Source of the DNA: Fibrobacterota bacterium | GTDB lineage: Bacteria > Fibrobacterota > Chitinivibrionia > Chitinivibrionales > Chitinispirillaceae | Direction: 5' to 3' | NCBI GenBank assembly: GCA_023436205.1 | Contig: JAEZKC010000071.1 | Location: forward strand, 186,001-250,000 | Length of the DNA: 64,000 nucleotides | In this document: one piece after another, positions 8,596 to 17,175 of the stretch | Layout: each line of letters starts with the position of its first letter | How positions within the stretch are numbered: the first letter of the stretch is position 1 | The notes under the pieces: model-generated | The model's input: only the letters and a program-made list of their open reading frames with translations | Databases searched by the model: none | What the model was told of the DNA's origin: nothing | Made by a program: the position numbers and the translations under genes

Positions 8596-10623
8596 CTAGA
8601 CAGTTGCTGAATCAGCTTTTTTTGCTTCCTTTTCCGTTTGGCCGGCGAGCAGAGGTATTGGGATCCCCATCATTTCACCGAGAGCACGCAAAAGTTCCAA
8701 TTCTTCAGTGCTGACCAGTTCATCATTTAGAACACAACGAACACAGGCCTCCATAACAGCCTTTCTGTTCTTACCCTCAATTGCTGAAAGAACATCAACA
8801 GCCCGGTCCAGAACTAAAAACATATTGGAATCCGGAGCCGCCATGGGAACTGTACTCAGTGGCATTCCTGACAGAGTCTGGAAGGCTGATATGCCGGCAT
8901 TAAAAGCATTTACAGCAGCAGTTTGATCCCCCGGAGCTCCCTGACGGGCTAAGACAGACAATAGCACCACAATTTCGGGTAAAATCTGCCGAGATGAACG
9001 ACTGCTGGTGTAAGATTTTTTACCACAGACTCTGTCATACTGTTTCTTTACAAATTGACGTACCACAAATTCGAAGGCGCTTATTCTATTATCCGCCTCC
9101 ACCAGTTTATGAACTATTCTGATAAAATCAAGATACTGAGATGGAGACATCTGACCAAGTGCCGGCATTGCGAGCTCCAGTATAGGAAGACGGAAACGTG
9201 CGCCAAGTCTCATTTTAATTTGTAGCAGTCGATCAAGCTGCTGCATTTCACTGCTGTTCAACTTGGGAGCAAGACTATCAAACTGTACTTTTCCCACCTT
9301 CTCATCATTATCGATTAACATCATGAAAACCACTAGCCTTGCGGAATAAGCCTCCCTGCAGGCAGAAACCAATTCCTGAGGAACAGTTTTAACCAAATCT
9401 GAAGCAAGCTTGACATGTTCAGGTTTCATAGTGCCGGCATTCATAAGAATTTCTTCACTATTTATCTTGACACTATCTACTCCGGACATTTTTTCTGCAG
9501 GATCAACTGCAGCTGAAATGCTGCTTGTGAGAGGAGATTTGCCAAGGGAATCACGTTTCATTCTGACAGTCTGAAATGCGCCACTGAAGGAGGGCTCGAT
9601 TCGACGAATACGTGTCACCAAATCAGGATGAGTTGACATAAGCGATGAGAAACCGTTCCGCAGCCCGTCTGCAAAAAACATATGACACATCTCCTTGGCA
9701 TGTGATGAACGCACTCGCGAGCCCTCTGCAAAACCCCCGATCTTCTTTAAAGCACCGGTTATGCCCTGAGGATTACGCGTAAACTGAACCGCCGATGCAT
9801 CCGCCAGAAATTCCCTCTGTCTGGAAATGGCCCGCTGGATGAGTTTACCGATAAATTCACCGATATAGCCGAAAACCATGAACGCAAAACCAGCTAAAAG
9901 CACTACCAGAAGAATGGCACCTCCTCCACCCTTGTCTTTTTTGCCTCCCGAACTGCGCCTGCTACCGGAATGTGAACTGCCCCGTCCAAGGATTCGAAGC
10001 AGTGTATAACCAATGATCGCCAAAACATAAAGTCCATACAAAATGCCTGTAAGCCGCAGGTTGAGTTTCATATCACCATTGAGAATATGACTGAACTCAT
10101 GAGCGATTACCCCCTGAAGCTCCTCTCGATCGAGTGACTCGAGACTACCTTTTGTAACCGCAACCACTGCATCATTTATAGAAAAACCAGCAGCAAATGC
10201 ATTAATCCCGTCCTCGGGGAGAAGATATACTGGCGGAACTGGAACTCCAGATGCCAGGGACATCTCCTCAACGATGTTTAACAGTGTCCTTTCCCGCAAC
10301 TCGCTGCTTGCAGGATCAACCAGCTTTCCACCAAGCAGTTCAGCCACCATTCGACCGCCTCCCCTGCTGTATTTGGAAAGCTGGTAGAGAGTGGCGCTGA
10401 AAATTATACTCCCGGTTACTGCGGCTACAAGAATAAACACTAACGGATCAAAGAAGCCATAATGCAGATCAAGCTTATAATCTGACATGGAGAGTCCGTA
10501 TACAATGACTGCGTAAATGGCGATGACAATGAGAAAAACTGCCAGACAAAAATACACCACCAGCTGAGCCGATGCTTTTCTTGCCCTGTCCTGATGATGG
10601 AAAAAGTCAGTTGAATAGACCAT
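8596..10623 (-). CDS. M48 family membrane metalloprotease, HtpX-like, with long C-terminal region
   Basis: About 675 residues. Two N-terminal membrane helices precede an M48 peptidase domain whose zinc motif HEFSH is at about 175-179, with a downstream REFLADASA providing the third ligand region. Another membrane segment follows a Ser/Gly-rich loop at about 220-260. M48/HtpX proteases degrade damaged membrane proteins. The last 270 residues are an added, mostly helical domain I do not recognise; HtpX itself is about 290 residues. I chose the ATG at 10623, which has GGAG 8 bases upstream; a GTG twelve codons earlier is less likely. It lies 57 bases after the lemA gene, a pairing seen in many bacteria. 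Confidence 0.87.
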   Translation of the reverse strand: MVYSTDFFHHQDRARKASAQLVVYFCLAVFLIVIAIYAVIVYGLSMSDYKLDLHYGFFDPLVFILVAAVTGSIIFSATLYQLSKYSRGGGRMVAELLGGKLVDPASSELRERTLLNIVEEMSLASGVPVPPVYLLPEDGINAFAAGFSINDAVVAVTKGSLESLDREELQGVIAHEFSHILNGDMKLNLRLTGILYGLYVLAIIGYTLLRILGRGSSHSGSRRSSGGKKDKGGGGAILLVVLLAGFAFMVFGYIGEFIGKLIQRAISRQREFLADASAVQFTRNPQGITGALKKIGGFAEGSRVRSSHAKEMCHMFFADGLRNGFSSLMSTHPDLVTRIRRIEPSFSGAFQTVRMKRDSLGKSPLTSSISAAVDPAEKMSGVDSVKINSEEILMNAGTMKPEHVKLASDLVKTVPQELVSACREAYSARLVVFMMLIDNDEKVGKVQFDSLAPKLNSSEMQQLDRLLQIKMRLGARFRLPILELAMPALGQMSPSQYLDFIRIVHKLVEADNRISAFEFVVRQFVKKQYDRVCGKKSYTSSRSSRQILPEIVVLLSVLARQGAPGDQTAAVNAFNAGISAFQTLSGMPLSTVPMAAPDSNMFLVLDRAVDVLSAIEGKNRKAVMEACVRCVLNDELVSTEELELLRALGEMMGIPIPLLAGQTEKEAKKADSATV

Positions 10624-10680
10624 TGGCTTTGCTCCGTTATTCAATAGAAAAGGGCACATTCAGTGCCCATGGAAACTGAG

Positions 10681-11271
10681 TCAGGAAAAGGAAACTTTGG
10701 GGGCTTCTTTCTCTTTCTCGTCTGTAATTTCGAAAAGAGACGCTGGAAAAAAGCTGAACATTCCTGCAAACATTACATTGGGGAATTTTTCTCTTAGCGT
10801 GTTATAAAACATCACAGCATCGTTAAACGCCTGACGTGCAAAGGAAATCTTATTTTCAGTGGCAGTGATTTCCTCTGTGAGCAGCAGCATGTTCTGATTA
10901 GCCTTGAGGTCAGGGTAAGATTCGGACAGGGCAAGCAATCTCCCCAGAACACCTCCCAGAGCACCTTCTGCTTGAGACAGTCTCTTCATGGCTTCAGGAT
11001 CCCCCGGGTTGGCTGATGCTCTGGATTGAGCACTCACTGCCGAACTGCGGGCCTGAATGACAGCCTCCAAGGTCTCTCTTTCATGTTTCATATACCCCTT
11101 GGCCACTTCGACCAGATTAGGAATCAGGTCATATCTGCGCTTAAGCTGTACATCGATCTGCGCGAAAGCATTTTTGTACCGGTTTCTGGCTGTCACCAGA
11201 CCATTATAGATCCCCATCACCATAATTCCAACAATAACAGCCAAACCCAACACAACCAAGAGTCCAATCAT
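10681..11271 (-). CDS. lemA: LemA family protein
   Basis: 196 residues with one N-terminal membrane helix (about 2-24) followed by the LemA helical domain: NRYKNAFAQIDVQLKRR and YDLIPNLVEVAKGY are strongly conserved family segments. LemA proteins are membrane-anchored with the helical domain exposed, and their function is not established; genetic linkage to an M48 protease, as here, suggests a joint role in membrane protein quality control. The start at 11271 has AAGGAG 9 bases upstream. It is the first gene of the pair. Confidence 0.92.
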   Translation of the reverse strand: MIGLLVVLGLAVIVGIMVMGIYNGLVTARNRYKNAFAQIDVQLKRRYDLIPNLVEVAKGYMKHERETLEAVIQARSSAVSAQSRASANPGDPEAMKRLSQAEGALGGVLGRLLALSESYPDLKANQNMLLLTEEITATENKISFARQAFNDAVMFYNTLREKFPNVMFAGMFSFFPASLFEITDEKEKEAPKVSFS

Positions 11272-11398
11272 CTTCCAGAGCTCCTTATTAAAGAAATGGG
11301 ATTTAAGGTTAAGTTAAATATAAGAATATGTTAACGCACATCACTAGTCCACATCATTCTGATCTTAAATATAAGCCTTAAAGGAGATTTTAACTGAG

Positions 11399-11467
11399 AT
11401 GTACTCTGATGCCCAGTTCTTGGCCAAAACACCATCTATTTTTATGCTGACGAAAGAACGCCGATGA
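11399..11467 (+). CDS. Possible 22-codon leader ORF coupled to the ABC exporter gene
   Basis: An ATG at 11399 with AAGGAG 12 bases upstream opens a 22-residue frame (MYSDAQFLAKTPS...) whose TGA overlaps the ATG of the exporter gene as ATGA. The exporter start itself has only a weak ribosome site, so ribosomes finishing this short frame could re-initiate there. The peptide resembles nothing I know. It could also be chance. Confidence 0.35.
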   Translation: MYSDAQFLAKTPSIFMLTKERR

Positions 11468-13230
11468 AGCAGACCAACAAATCCCCTTTAGAGCTGCGGT
11501 ACAGAAATGCCCACCCGCTCCGCACGCTCGCTCTGATTTTCAGCTACGATAAATACAAAGTGTTTCTGTCGTTATTCTTCGGAGCAGTAAAACACACACC
11601 GTTTCTTTTCATGCCGGTTATAATCGGAAATCTGGTGACAGCAGTGAGTCACCCGGATGAACATGGAGCCCACGTTGTCTTGCGAGATATGATCATAATC
11701 GTGATTCTTCTCGCTCAGAACATTCCTTTTCACACTCTGTTTGTCAAATACATGAGCATTGCTATCCGCAACATGGAGACCCGTCTTCGCACGGCTCTCG
11801 TGAGGCGGCTTCAGGAGCTGTCGATATCCTTCCATGAAAATTTCCAATCCGGCCGTCTTCAGTCAAAAGTACTGCGTGATGTGGATTCAATTGAAGTCCT
11901 TTCACGCCAGAGCTTCATGACCATCTATCATTCATTAATGACCATTGTGTTTGCAGCAGTGGTGACAGTGGCCAAAGACCGGCTGGTGGCTGTTTTCTTT
12001 CTGGTCACAATCCCACTTTCAGCAGCACTGGTTCAACTCTTCCGCAAAAAAATATCCTCCCAGAGCGAGGACTTCAGAATGGAAACGGAAACCATGTCCG
12101 CCATGCTTTCGGAGATGGTCGCCATGCTCCCGATAACCCGTGCTCACGGAGTGGAAGACAGGGAAATTAACCGAGTCTCTTCTCAAATGGAAAGAGTACG
12201 CAACCGGGGAATACGCCTGGATATCACCGGAGCCCTTTTCGGAGCCACCACCTGGGTTTCCTTCCAGGGTTTTCAGGTAGTCTGTCTTCTTTTTACCGGG
12301 TATATGGCTTACAAAGGGCGGATCGCCGTGGGTGAAATTGTCATGTATCAGACCTTCTTTGTACAGATCGTCAACAGCATCGGTGCCATCATCAACATTT
12401 ATCCCCAGATCAGCAAAGGTTTCGATTCAATTCGTTCCATTGGAGAAGTACTCGAATGCCCGGATATCGAACAGAACGAGGGAAAACGCTCCCTTAATTC
12501 TGTAAAGGGAAATCTTGTCTTTAAAAATGTCAGTTACATTTACGAAGGCAGTACCTCTCCTGCATTGAAAGAAATTGACCTCAGTATAGAATGTGGGGAG
12601 AGTGTTGCCCTTGTGGGGGAGTCAGGAAGTGGAAAAAGCACCCTGATAAATCTCATTATAGGATTCAGAAGGGCGACCACCGGACAGGTTTTTATCGATG
12701 GCATAGACATGAACGAGCTTGATCTTCGCACCTACCGACGTCACCTTGCCGTGGTTCCTCAGGAAACAGTGCTCTTTTCAGGCAGCATCAGAGAGAATAT
12801 TATTTACGGGGCCGAGGATACAGGCAACAGCAAACTGATGTCTGTTCTGGAGCAGGCAAACATTCTTGAATTTGTCGAAAAACTTCCCCTGGGACTCGAC
12901 ACAGTACTCGGAGAGAACGGAGCGAAACTTTCGGGAGGACAACGTCAGCGGATTGCCATCGCCAGAGCACTATTCCGAGACCCTCGCATTATTATTCTGG
13001 ATGAAGCCACTTCAGCACTGGATGTGGCCTCTGAGGCTCTGGTTCAGGAAGCTGTAAATAGAATGTCCCGCAACAGAACGACCATCATCGTTGCACATCG
13101 TCTGTCAACAATAAGACGGGCAGACCGCATTATTGTCCTTAAACAGGGGCAAATAGTTGAATGCGGAACACATACAGAGCTTGTAAACAACCGGGGCGAA
13201 TTTCATCGTTTCCATAAACTGCAAGCGTAA
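11464..13230 (+). CDS. ABC transporter, fused permease and ATPase (exporter half-transporter)
   Basis: 588 residues. Residues about 30-320 are a six-helix exporter membrane domain; residues 348-588 are the nucleotide-binding domain with Walker A GESGSGKST at 385-393, signature LSGGQRQR near 484 and Walker B ILDEATSAL near 505. It would act as a homodimer or pair with another half, exporting a lipid, drug or peptide; the substrate cannot be inferred. The ribosome site directly before the ATG is poor, and a short upstream frame overlaps it by 4 bases, suggesting translational coupling. The next gene ends head-on only four bases away. Confidence 0.93.
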   Translation: MKQTNKSPLELRYRNAHPLRTLALIFSYDKYKVFLSLFFGAVKHTPFLFMPVIIGNLVTAVSHPDEHGAHVVLRDMIIIVILLAQNIPFHTLFVKYMSIAIRNMETRLRTALVRRLQELSISFHENFQSGRLQSKVLRDVDSIEVLSRQSFMTIYHSLMTIVFAAVVTVAKDRLVAVFFLVTIPLSAALVQLFRKKISSQSEDFRMETETMSAMLSEMVAMLPITRAHGVEDREINRVSSQMERVRNRGIRLDITGALFGATTWVSFQGFQVVCLLFTGYMAYKGRIAVGEIVMYQTFFVQIVNSIGAIINIYPQISKGFDSIRSIGEVLECPDIEQNEGKRSLNSVKGNLVFKNVSYIYEGSTSPALKEIDLSIECGESVALVGESGSGKSTLINLIIGFRRATTGQVFIDGIDMNELDLRTYRRHLAVVPQETVLFSGSIRENIIYGAEDTGNSKLMSVLEQANILEFVEKLPLGLDTVLGENGAKLSGGQRQRIAIARALFRDPRIIILDEATSALDVASEALVQEAVNRMSRNRTTIIVAHRLSTIRRADRIIVLKQGQIVECGTHTELVNNRGEFHRFHKLQA

Positions 13231-13233
13231 AGT

Positions 13234-13782
13234 TCAGCGGTGAAACTCTTCTCCAAGAATTCGGAACAATCTCTCGTACTCTTCATCATGTCTGACAAAG
13301 TCAGGACCGCGGTACTCTTTCTGAAGAACCATCCAATTTACAAATCTGACCTGGCGAACCTCCGCCGGATCAATCGCTATTTTTTCTCCTGAAATCCTGG
13401 TTCTGTAAAGATACACATCACAGAATTCATTGTCCACAAACCTGCCTTTATTCAGAATAAAACGCTGAACAACTGAGAACAGGTAAGACAACTCCTGCTG
13501 CCGCACCTCTATCCCAAGTTCCTCCCTCAGCTCCCGCCTGGCGGCCTCCAGGGAGGAATCACCGCTGCTGCAGTGCCCGGCTGCCGAAATATCCCAGTAA
13601 CCGGGATGGGATTCTTTTGTGAAAGATCTCTGCTGAAGGAGCAGCTCCTGATTGGGATTCAGAACCCAGATATGTACAGTTTTATGCCAGGCACCAGAAG
13701 AATGCACAAGATCACGTGAAAGTTGCCGGCCAGTTTGCAACCCATTTTCATCCAGCTCATCAAGCAGTTCTGCATCATGCAT
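13234..13782 (-). CDS. Nudix hydrolase, isopentenyl-diphosphate isomerase-like
   Basis: 182 residues. The N-terminal part (DELDENG then HKTVHIWVLN) resembles the IPP-isomerase-like Nudix group (YfcD type). The Nudix box lies in GHCSSGDSSLEAARREL followed by REELGI; the first conserved Glu of GX5E is Asp here, while the REUXEEXGU part is intact. Most such proteins hydrolyse nucleoside-diphosphate derivatives; being similar to IPP isomerase does not prove that activity. Its start overlaps the upstream zinc-finger gene by 8 bases, so the two are co-translated. Confidence 0.85.
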   Translation of the reverse strand: MHDAELLDELDENGLQTGRQLSRDLVHSSGAWHKTVHIWVLNPNQELLLQQRSFTKESHPGYWDISAAGHCSSGDSSLEAARRELREELGIEVRQQELSYLFSVVQRFILNKGRFVDNEFCDVYLYRTRISGEKIAIDPAEVRQVRFVNWMVLQKEYRGPDFVRHDEEYERLFRILGEEFHR

Positions 13783-14350
13783 GAGGTTCTTCAGGAGAGA
13801 CTTTATTTAGAAGAGATCTGATCCGCTCAATGCGCCCGCACACCTCAAATTCCAATTTTTCCCGGACACCGTTTATGCGGCAGGTTTTAATACGCAGCTC
13901 ATAGTCCTTATCCGATTCGTTATCCTTGCGCTGAGGCTTTGGGATATCTTTAAGGAGATAGAGTAAGCCGATGTGGGAAGTGGGAGCTTCCACAATTCCC
14001 CGACTTATTCCCTTTACGAGCTTGGGAGTGAGAGAGAGGAGCGATTCTAAATGTTTTTGAAGCTCAAGGCGGTCCTGCTGGTCCAGATTCTGCGAACCAT
14101 CAGATGATTTGGAAGAGGGGGCGGGGCAATCCGGCACACAGGTCTGCCGCGCCTTTATAAGCTCGGGACAAAACTGATTGCCGCATTTATCACAAATATA
14201 GCCCTCATCCGGTGCGTAGATGGCCAGTGGCCCGGAGATTTCCAGTTTTCGGGAACAGACCATGCAATTTTCTTTCAGGATCTGATCCCCCGTGAAACGC
14301 AGAACAAGTCTGCTGCGAAGCGCTTTAACGATCTCTTCTCTGATGCTCAT
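13775..14350 (-). CDS. Hypothetical protein with a four-cysteine zinc-binding motif
   Basis: 191 residues, no family recognised. Residues about 29-62 contain CMVC and, about 22 residues later, CDKCGNQFC, a likely treble-clef or ribbon zinc site. The C-terminal half (about 95-190) is helical and charged, with no membrane segment, so the protein is probably cytoplasmic. It lies between a 90-residue hypothetical gene (41 bases upstream) and the Nudix gene (8-base overlap), making a three-gene minus-strand operon. The zinc motif might bind nucleic acid or protein; nothing here decides which. Confidence 0.7.
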   Translation of the reverse strand: MSIREEIVKALRSRLVLRFTGDQILKENCMVCSRKLEISGPLAIYAPDEGYICDKCGNQFCPELIKARQTCVPDCPAPSSKSSDGSQNLDQQDRLELQKHLESLLSLTPKLVKGISRGIVEAPTSHIGLLYLLKDIPKPQRKDNESDKDYELRIKTCRINGVREKLEFEVCGRIERIRSLLNKVSPEEPHA

Positions 14351-14391
14351 CTGTTTTTCGAAGCGGGCTGGTGGAAAGGAGAGAAAAGCTT

Positions 14392-14664
14392 TTAAAGCTC
14401 TTCCATTATCAACTTTTCACAAAGGATCTCCTCAAGCTCAACGAAGGCATCCAGATAATCTTTCATCCGTTCTCTGACTACTTCTTCAGGCATGGCTTCA
14501 ATGAACTGGCGCAGAAAGGTGCAGTCGGCCTCGGAGGAATCGCCACTGATTTCTATGCGGTCGAAAGTAACAGCTTCGACCGGTTTGCGGGGCTTTTTGT
14601 AAACTCCGGAACCGTAGTTGAAAAGCTTATCCTCGGGTTTGTCACTGACTCTGCCGATCTGCAT
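14392..14664 (-). CDS. Small hypothetical protein, 90 residues
   Basis: A 90-residue acidic protein with no membrane segment or signal peptide. The first 35 residues look flexible; the rest is predicted helical (FLRQFIEAMPEEVVRERM). I do not recognise it. GGAG 6 bases before the ATG at 14664 supports translation, and it is the first gene of the operon with the zinc-finger and Nudix genes. Its position suggests a shared task with them, which is unknown. Confidence 0.62.
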   Translation of the reverse strand: MQIGRVSDKPEDKLFNYGSGVYKKPRKPVEAVTFDRIEISGDSSEADCTFLRQFIEAMPEEVVRERMKDYLDAFVELEEILCEKLIMEEL

Positions 14665-14828
14665 CGGATTCTCCTTACAAAATGATTCTATTACCTATAT
14701 CGGTTAAGAACCATATAACCTAAATATAATAGAAAAAATAGCGCCATGCTCCAAAATGGCCGCTCTTTTGTGACTGATTTTTGCAGTTTTCTTACGTAAG
14801 CAACTATTGGGCAGCAAAGGAGGCTCGC

Positions 14829-15422
14829 ATGCCAAAGGGAATTTTCTGCCTGGAAGGCCTCTGGCACGATGATCTAAAGCAGAAATCCTCTGTAAGGCCT
14901 ATTCTCAGCATGCTTGAGATTAACGGCGGCATCCCCTTCATACATCATGATGTCGCCACGGTGCAGGAGCTTGAATTCTACTTATCCAAATGGAAACAGG
15001 CCCGTTATCGCAGTTATCCCATTCTCTATTTTGCCTTCCACGGTGAGCGCCAGTCACTTCTAATTGATGGGCAAAAATACAGACTTGAACGGCTTGGCAA
15101 TCTGTTGAACGGAGCTTGTAACGGGTCGGTTTTCATATTTGCATCCTGCAAAACGCTCAATCGCCAAGAAGCGGTGGAGGATTTCCTTATTCAGACCGGT
15201 GCGCTCGCTGTTTTCGGATATCGCAACAGAGTAAGCTGGATGCATTCGGCTGCATTGGAAATGCTTATCTTATCCGAACTGCAGAATGTGAGTTTTACTT
15301 CAAGAGGTATGAACAGCCTCCAAAAGCGAACAGCCATAGTCGCCAGCGCTTTCCGAAATATCGACTATTCACTCATCATCTGCAAGAGCAGGAAAAATCC
15401 GACTCATTCCGAGCGCAGTTGA
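14829..15422 (+). CDS. Stand-alone caspase-like (clan CD) protein, DUF6642-like
   Basis: 197 residues from the ATG at 14829, which has GGAGG 6 bases upstream; the longer frame from 14781 lacks a ribosome site. The order strand-His-strand-Cys is that of caspase/CHAT proteases: H71 in YFAFHGE and C107 in FIFASCKTL, each following a hydrophobic strand. The N-terminus KGIFCLEGLW resembles a family of uncharacterised bacterial proteins I recall as DUF6642. No signal peptide, so cytoplasmic. Bacterial caspase-like proteins often serve in signalling or defence, but no effector or sensor partner is adjacent: the next gene is guaB, 90 bases on. The protease fold is inference from motif spacing; activity is unproven. 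Confidence 0.7.
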   Translation: MPKGIFCLEGLWHDDLKQKSSVRPILSMLEINGGIPFIHHDVATVQELEFYLSKWKQARYRSYPILYFAFHGERQSLLIDGQKYRLERLGNLLNGACNGSVFIFASCKTLNRQEAVEDFLIQTGALAVFGYRNRVSWMHSAALEMLILSELQNVSFTSRGMNSLQKRTAIVASAFRNIDYSLIICKSRKNPTHSERS

Positions 15423-15512
15423 AAACACCTCCGACAAATTGTATTTTAAGCTATTTACCCGGACGGAAAATCACCAGTCCGGTTAATCCCACCGGAACTC
15501 AAGAGGATCATC

Positions 15513-17027
15513 ATGGCCAGGATCATTGAAGAAGTCTCCCGTACCTTTTCCGAATATCTGCTCGTACCGCGCCTGACCCGCAAACATCATCAGGCTCAAA
15601 ACGTCAGTCTTCAAACACCAGTAGCAAAATTTAAGACGGGTGAAAATCCCCGACTTACTCTCAATATCCCTTTTGTGACCGCCAGCATGCAGTCGGTCTC
15701 TGGTCCTGAAATGGCTATTGCTCTGGCCCGCCGAGGCGGACTGGCTTTTATATACTGCTCCCAGACCATCGAGAAACAGGCCGCCATGGTGAGCAGAGTC
15801 AAACTTCACAAAGCAGGATTTGTACCATCTGACTCAAACTTGAAACCAGATGACAAACTGGCAGATGCTTTGAATCTGCGAAAGAAAACTGGTCACTCCA
15901 CCATGCCTGTGACAAGTGACGGCAGTGGAAGCGGCATTTTCCTGGGAATCCTGACTGATAAGGATTTCTGGGAATACGAGGATGATCTGAGCAGACCGGT
16001 GAGCGAATTCATGACAAGCAAGGAGCACGTGGTTTTCGGGCGGGTGGGGATTTCTCTTCACGAGGCCAACCTGCAGCTTCGCAAGCACAAGAAAGAATGC
16101 CTGCCCATTCTTGACCAGGATGACAGACTGCATTCTCTGGTTTTTAAAAAAGATTATTTCGACCACATGAACAACCCCGACGAACTCCTTGATAACCAGA
16201 AAAGACTGGTGGTGGGAGCAGGCGTAAACACTCACGATTACAAAGAAAGGGTGCCTGCGCTGGTGGAGGCGGGAGTGGATGCTCTCTGCTTCGATTCCTC
16301 GGATGGCTACTCGGAGTTCCAGAAGGAAGCCGCCCTGTGGGTTCGTGAGCGCTATGGAGACAAAGTGGTGATCGGCGGGGGCAATGTTGTAGATGGTGAT
16401 GCTTTCCGATATCTGGTGGAAGAAGGCCAGCTCGATTTTGTCAAGGTAGGCATTGGAGGAGGCTCCATCTGCATTACTCGCGAGCAGAAAGGCATTGGCC
16501 GGGGGCAGGCTTCTGCACTCATGGCCGTGGCGGCTGAACGGGATCGCTACCATGCCGAAACAGGAATTTACATACCAGTTTGTTCAGATGGCGGACTGTC
16601 CAACGACACTCAAATCATCATTGCACTGGCCATGGGAGCCGATTTCGTCATGATGGGCAGATATTTCGCAATGACGGACGAAAGCCCCACACCCAGAGTT
16701 TCAATTGGAGGAAGAATTTACAAGCCATACTGGGGTGAAGGTTCCAACCGGGCCAGAAACTGGCAGCGCTATAATCAAGGTGAAAGCGAAGGTGGATTGA
16801 AATTCGAAGAGGGAGTGGATGCCTACGTTCCTGTTGTGGGATCGGTTAGGGAAGTCTTGGGAGTGACGGTGGCCAAATTGAAAAGCACAATGTGCAACAT
16901 GGGATCTCTCACAGTCAAGGAATTCGCCGATAATGCAGTATTGACCCGTATCTCGGAACAGTCATTTGTCGAAGGCGGAACATCTAATGTTCTGTCACTT
17001 GACAAAGATATACCCAGAGAGGTGTAA
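15513..17027 (+). CDS. guaB: IMP dehydrogenase (variant clade)
   Basis: 504 residues. The enzyme oxidises IMP to XMP in guanine nucleotide synthesis. The (beta/alpha)8 barrel is interrupted by a CBS-domain pair at about 110-215. The catalytic loop reads GIGGGSICITREQKGIGRG with C320, unlike the common GPGSICTTR, and the C-terminal half has SRARNWQ-like text (SNRARNWQRY) seen in a separate clade I associate with Clostridia and other anaerobes. Both active-site Cys and the phosphate-binding Ser are present, so it is probably active. AAGAGG before the ATG supports the start. A hairpin follows at 17046-17075. Confidence 0.9.
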   Translation: MARIIEEVSRTFSEYLLVPRLTRKHHQAQNVSLQTPVAKFKTGENPRLTLNIPFVTASMQSVSGPEMAIALARRGGLAFIYCSQTIEKQAAMVSRVKLHKAGFVPSDSNLKPDDKLADALNLRKKTGHSTMPVTSDGSGSGIFLGILTDKDFWEYEDDLSRPVSEFMTSKEHVVFGRVGISLHEANLQLRKHKKECLPILDQDDRLHSLVFKKDYFDHMNNPDELLDNQKRLVVGAGVNTHDYKERVPALVEAGVDALCFDSSDGYSEFQKEAALWVRERYGDKVVIGGGNVVDGDAFRYLVEEGQLDFVKVGIGGGSICITREQKGIGRGQASALMAVAAERDRYHAETGIYIPVCSDGGLSNDTQIIIALAMGADFVMMGRYFAMTDESPTPRVSIGGRIYKPYWGEGSNRARNWQRYNQGESEGGLKFEEGVDAYVPVVGSVREVLGVTVAKLKSTMCNMGSLTVKEFADNAVLTRISEQSFVEGGTSNVLSLDKDIPREV

Positions 17028-17045
17028 ACAATCTCTTAAAGACCT

Positions 17046-17075
17046 GGCTCAGCTTTGACAGTTCAAGGCTGAGCC
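17046..17075 (+). terminator. Hairpin after guaB, weak terminator candidate
   Basis: GGCTCAGC at 17046-17053 pairs perfectly with GCTGAGCC at 17068-17075 around a 14-base loop. It lies 18 bases after the guaB stop. The following sequence is not a clean T run, so termination may be weak or the hairpin may protect the message end. Confidence 0.4.
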
Positions 17076-17175
17076 ATTCACCTCCCTTTTGCAGCTCACA
17101 ATTTCCACTTCCTTCAATATTTCATTTTCCTCACTCGTATTCTGGTTCAGAAAACATTTACCGAAGGAGGGATGT

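Noticed and set aside
14734..14755. GCCAT/ATGGC hairpin before the caspase-like gene
   Set aside because: Five base pairs with a seven-base loop and no T run; likely chance.
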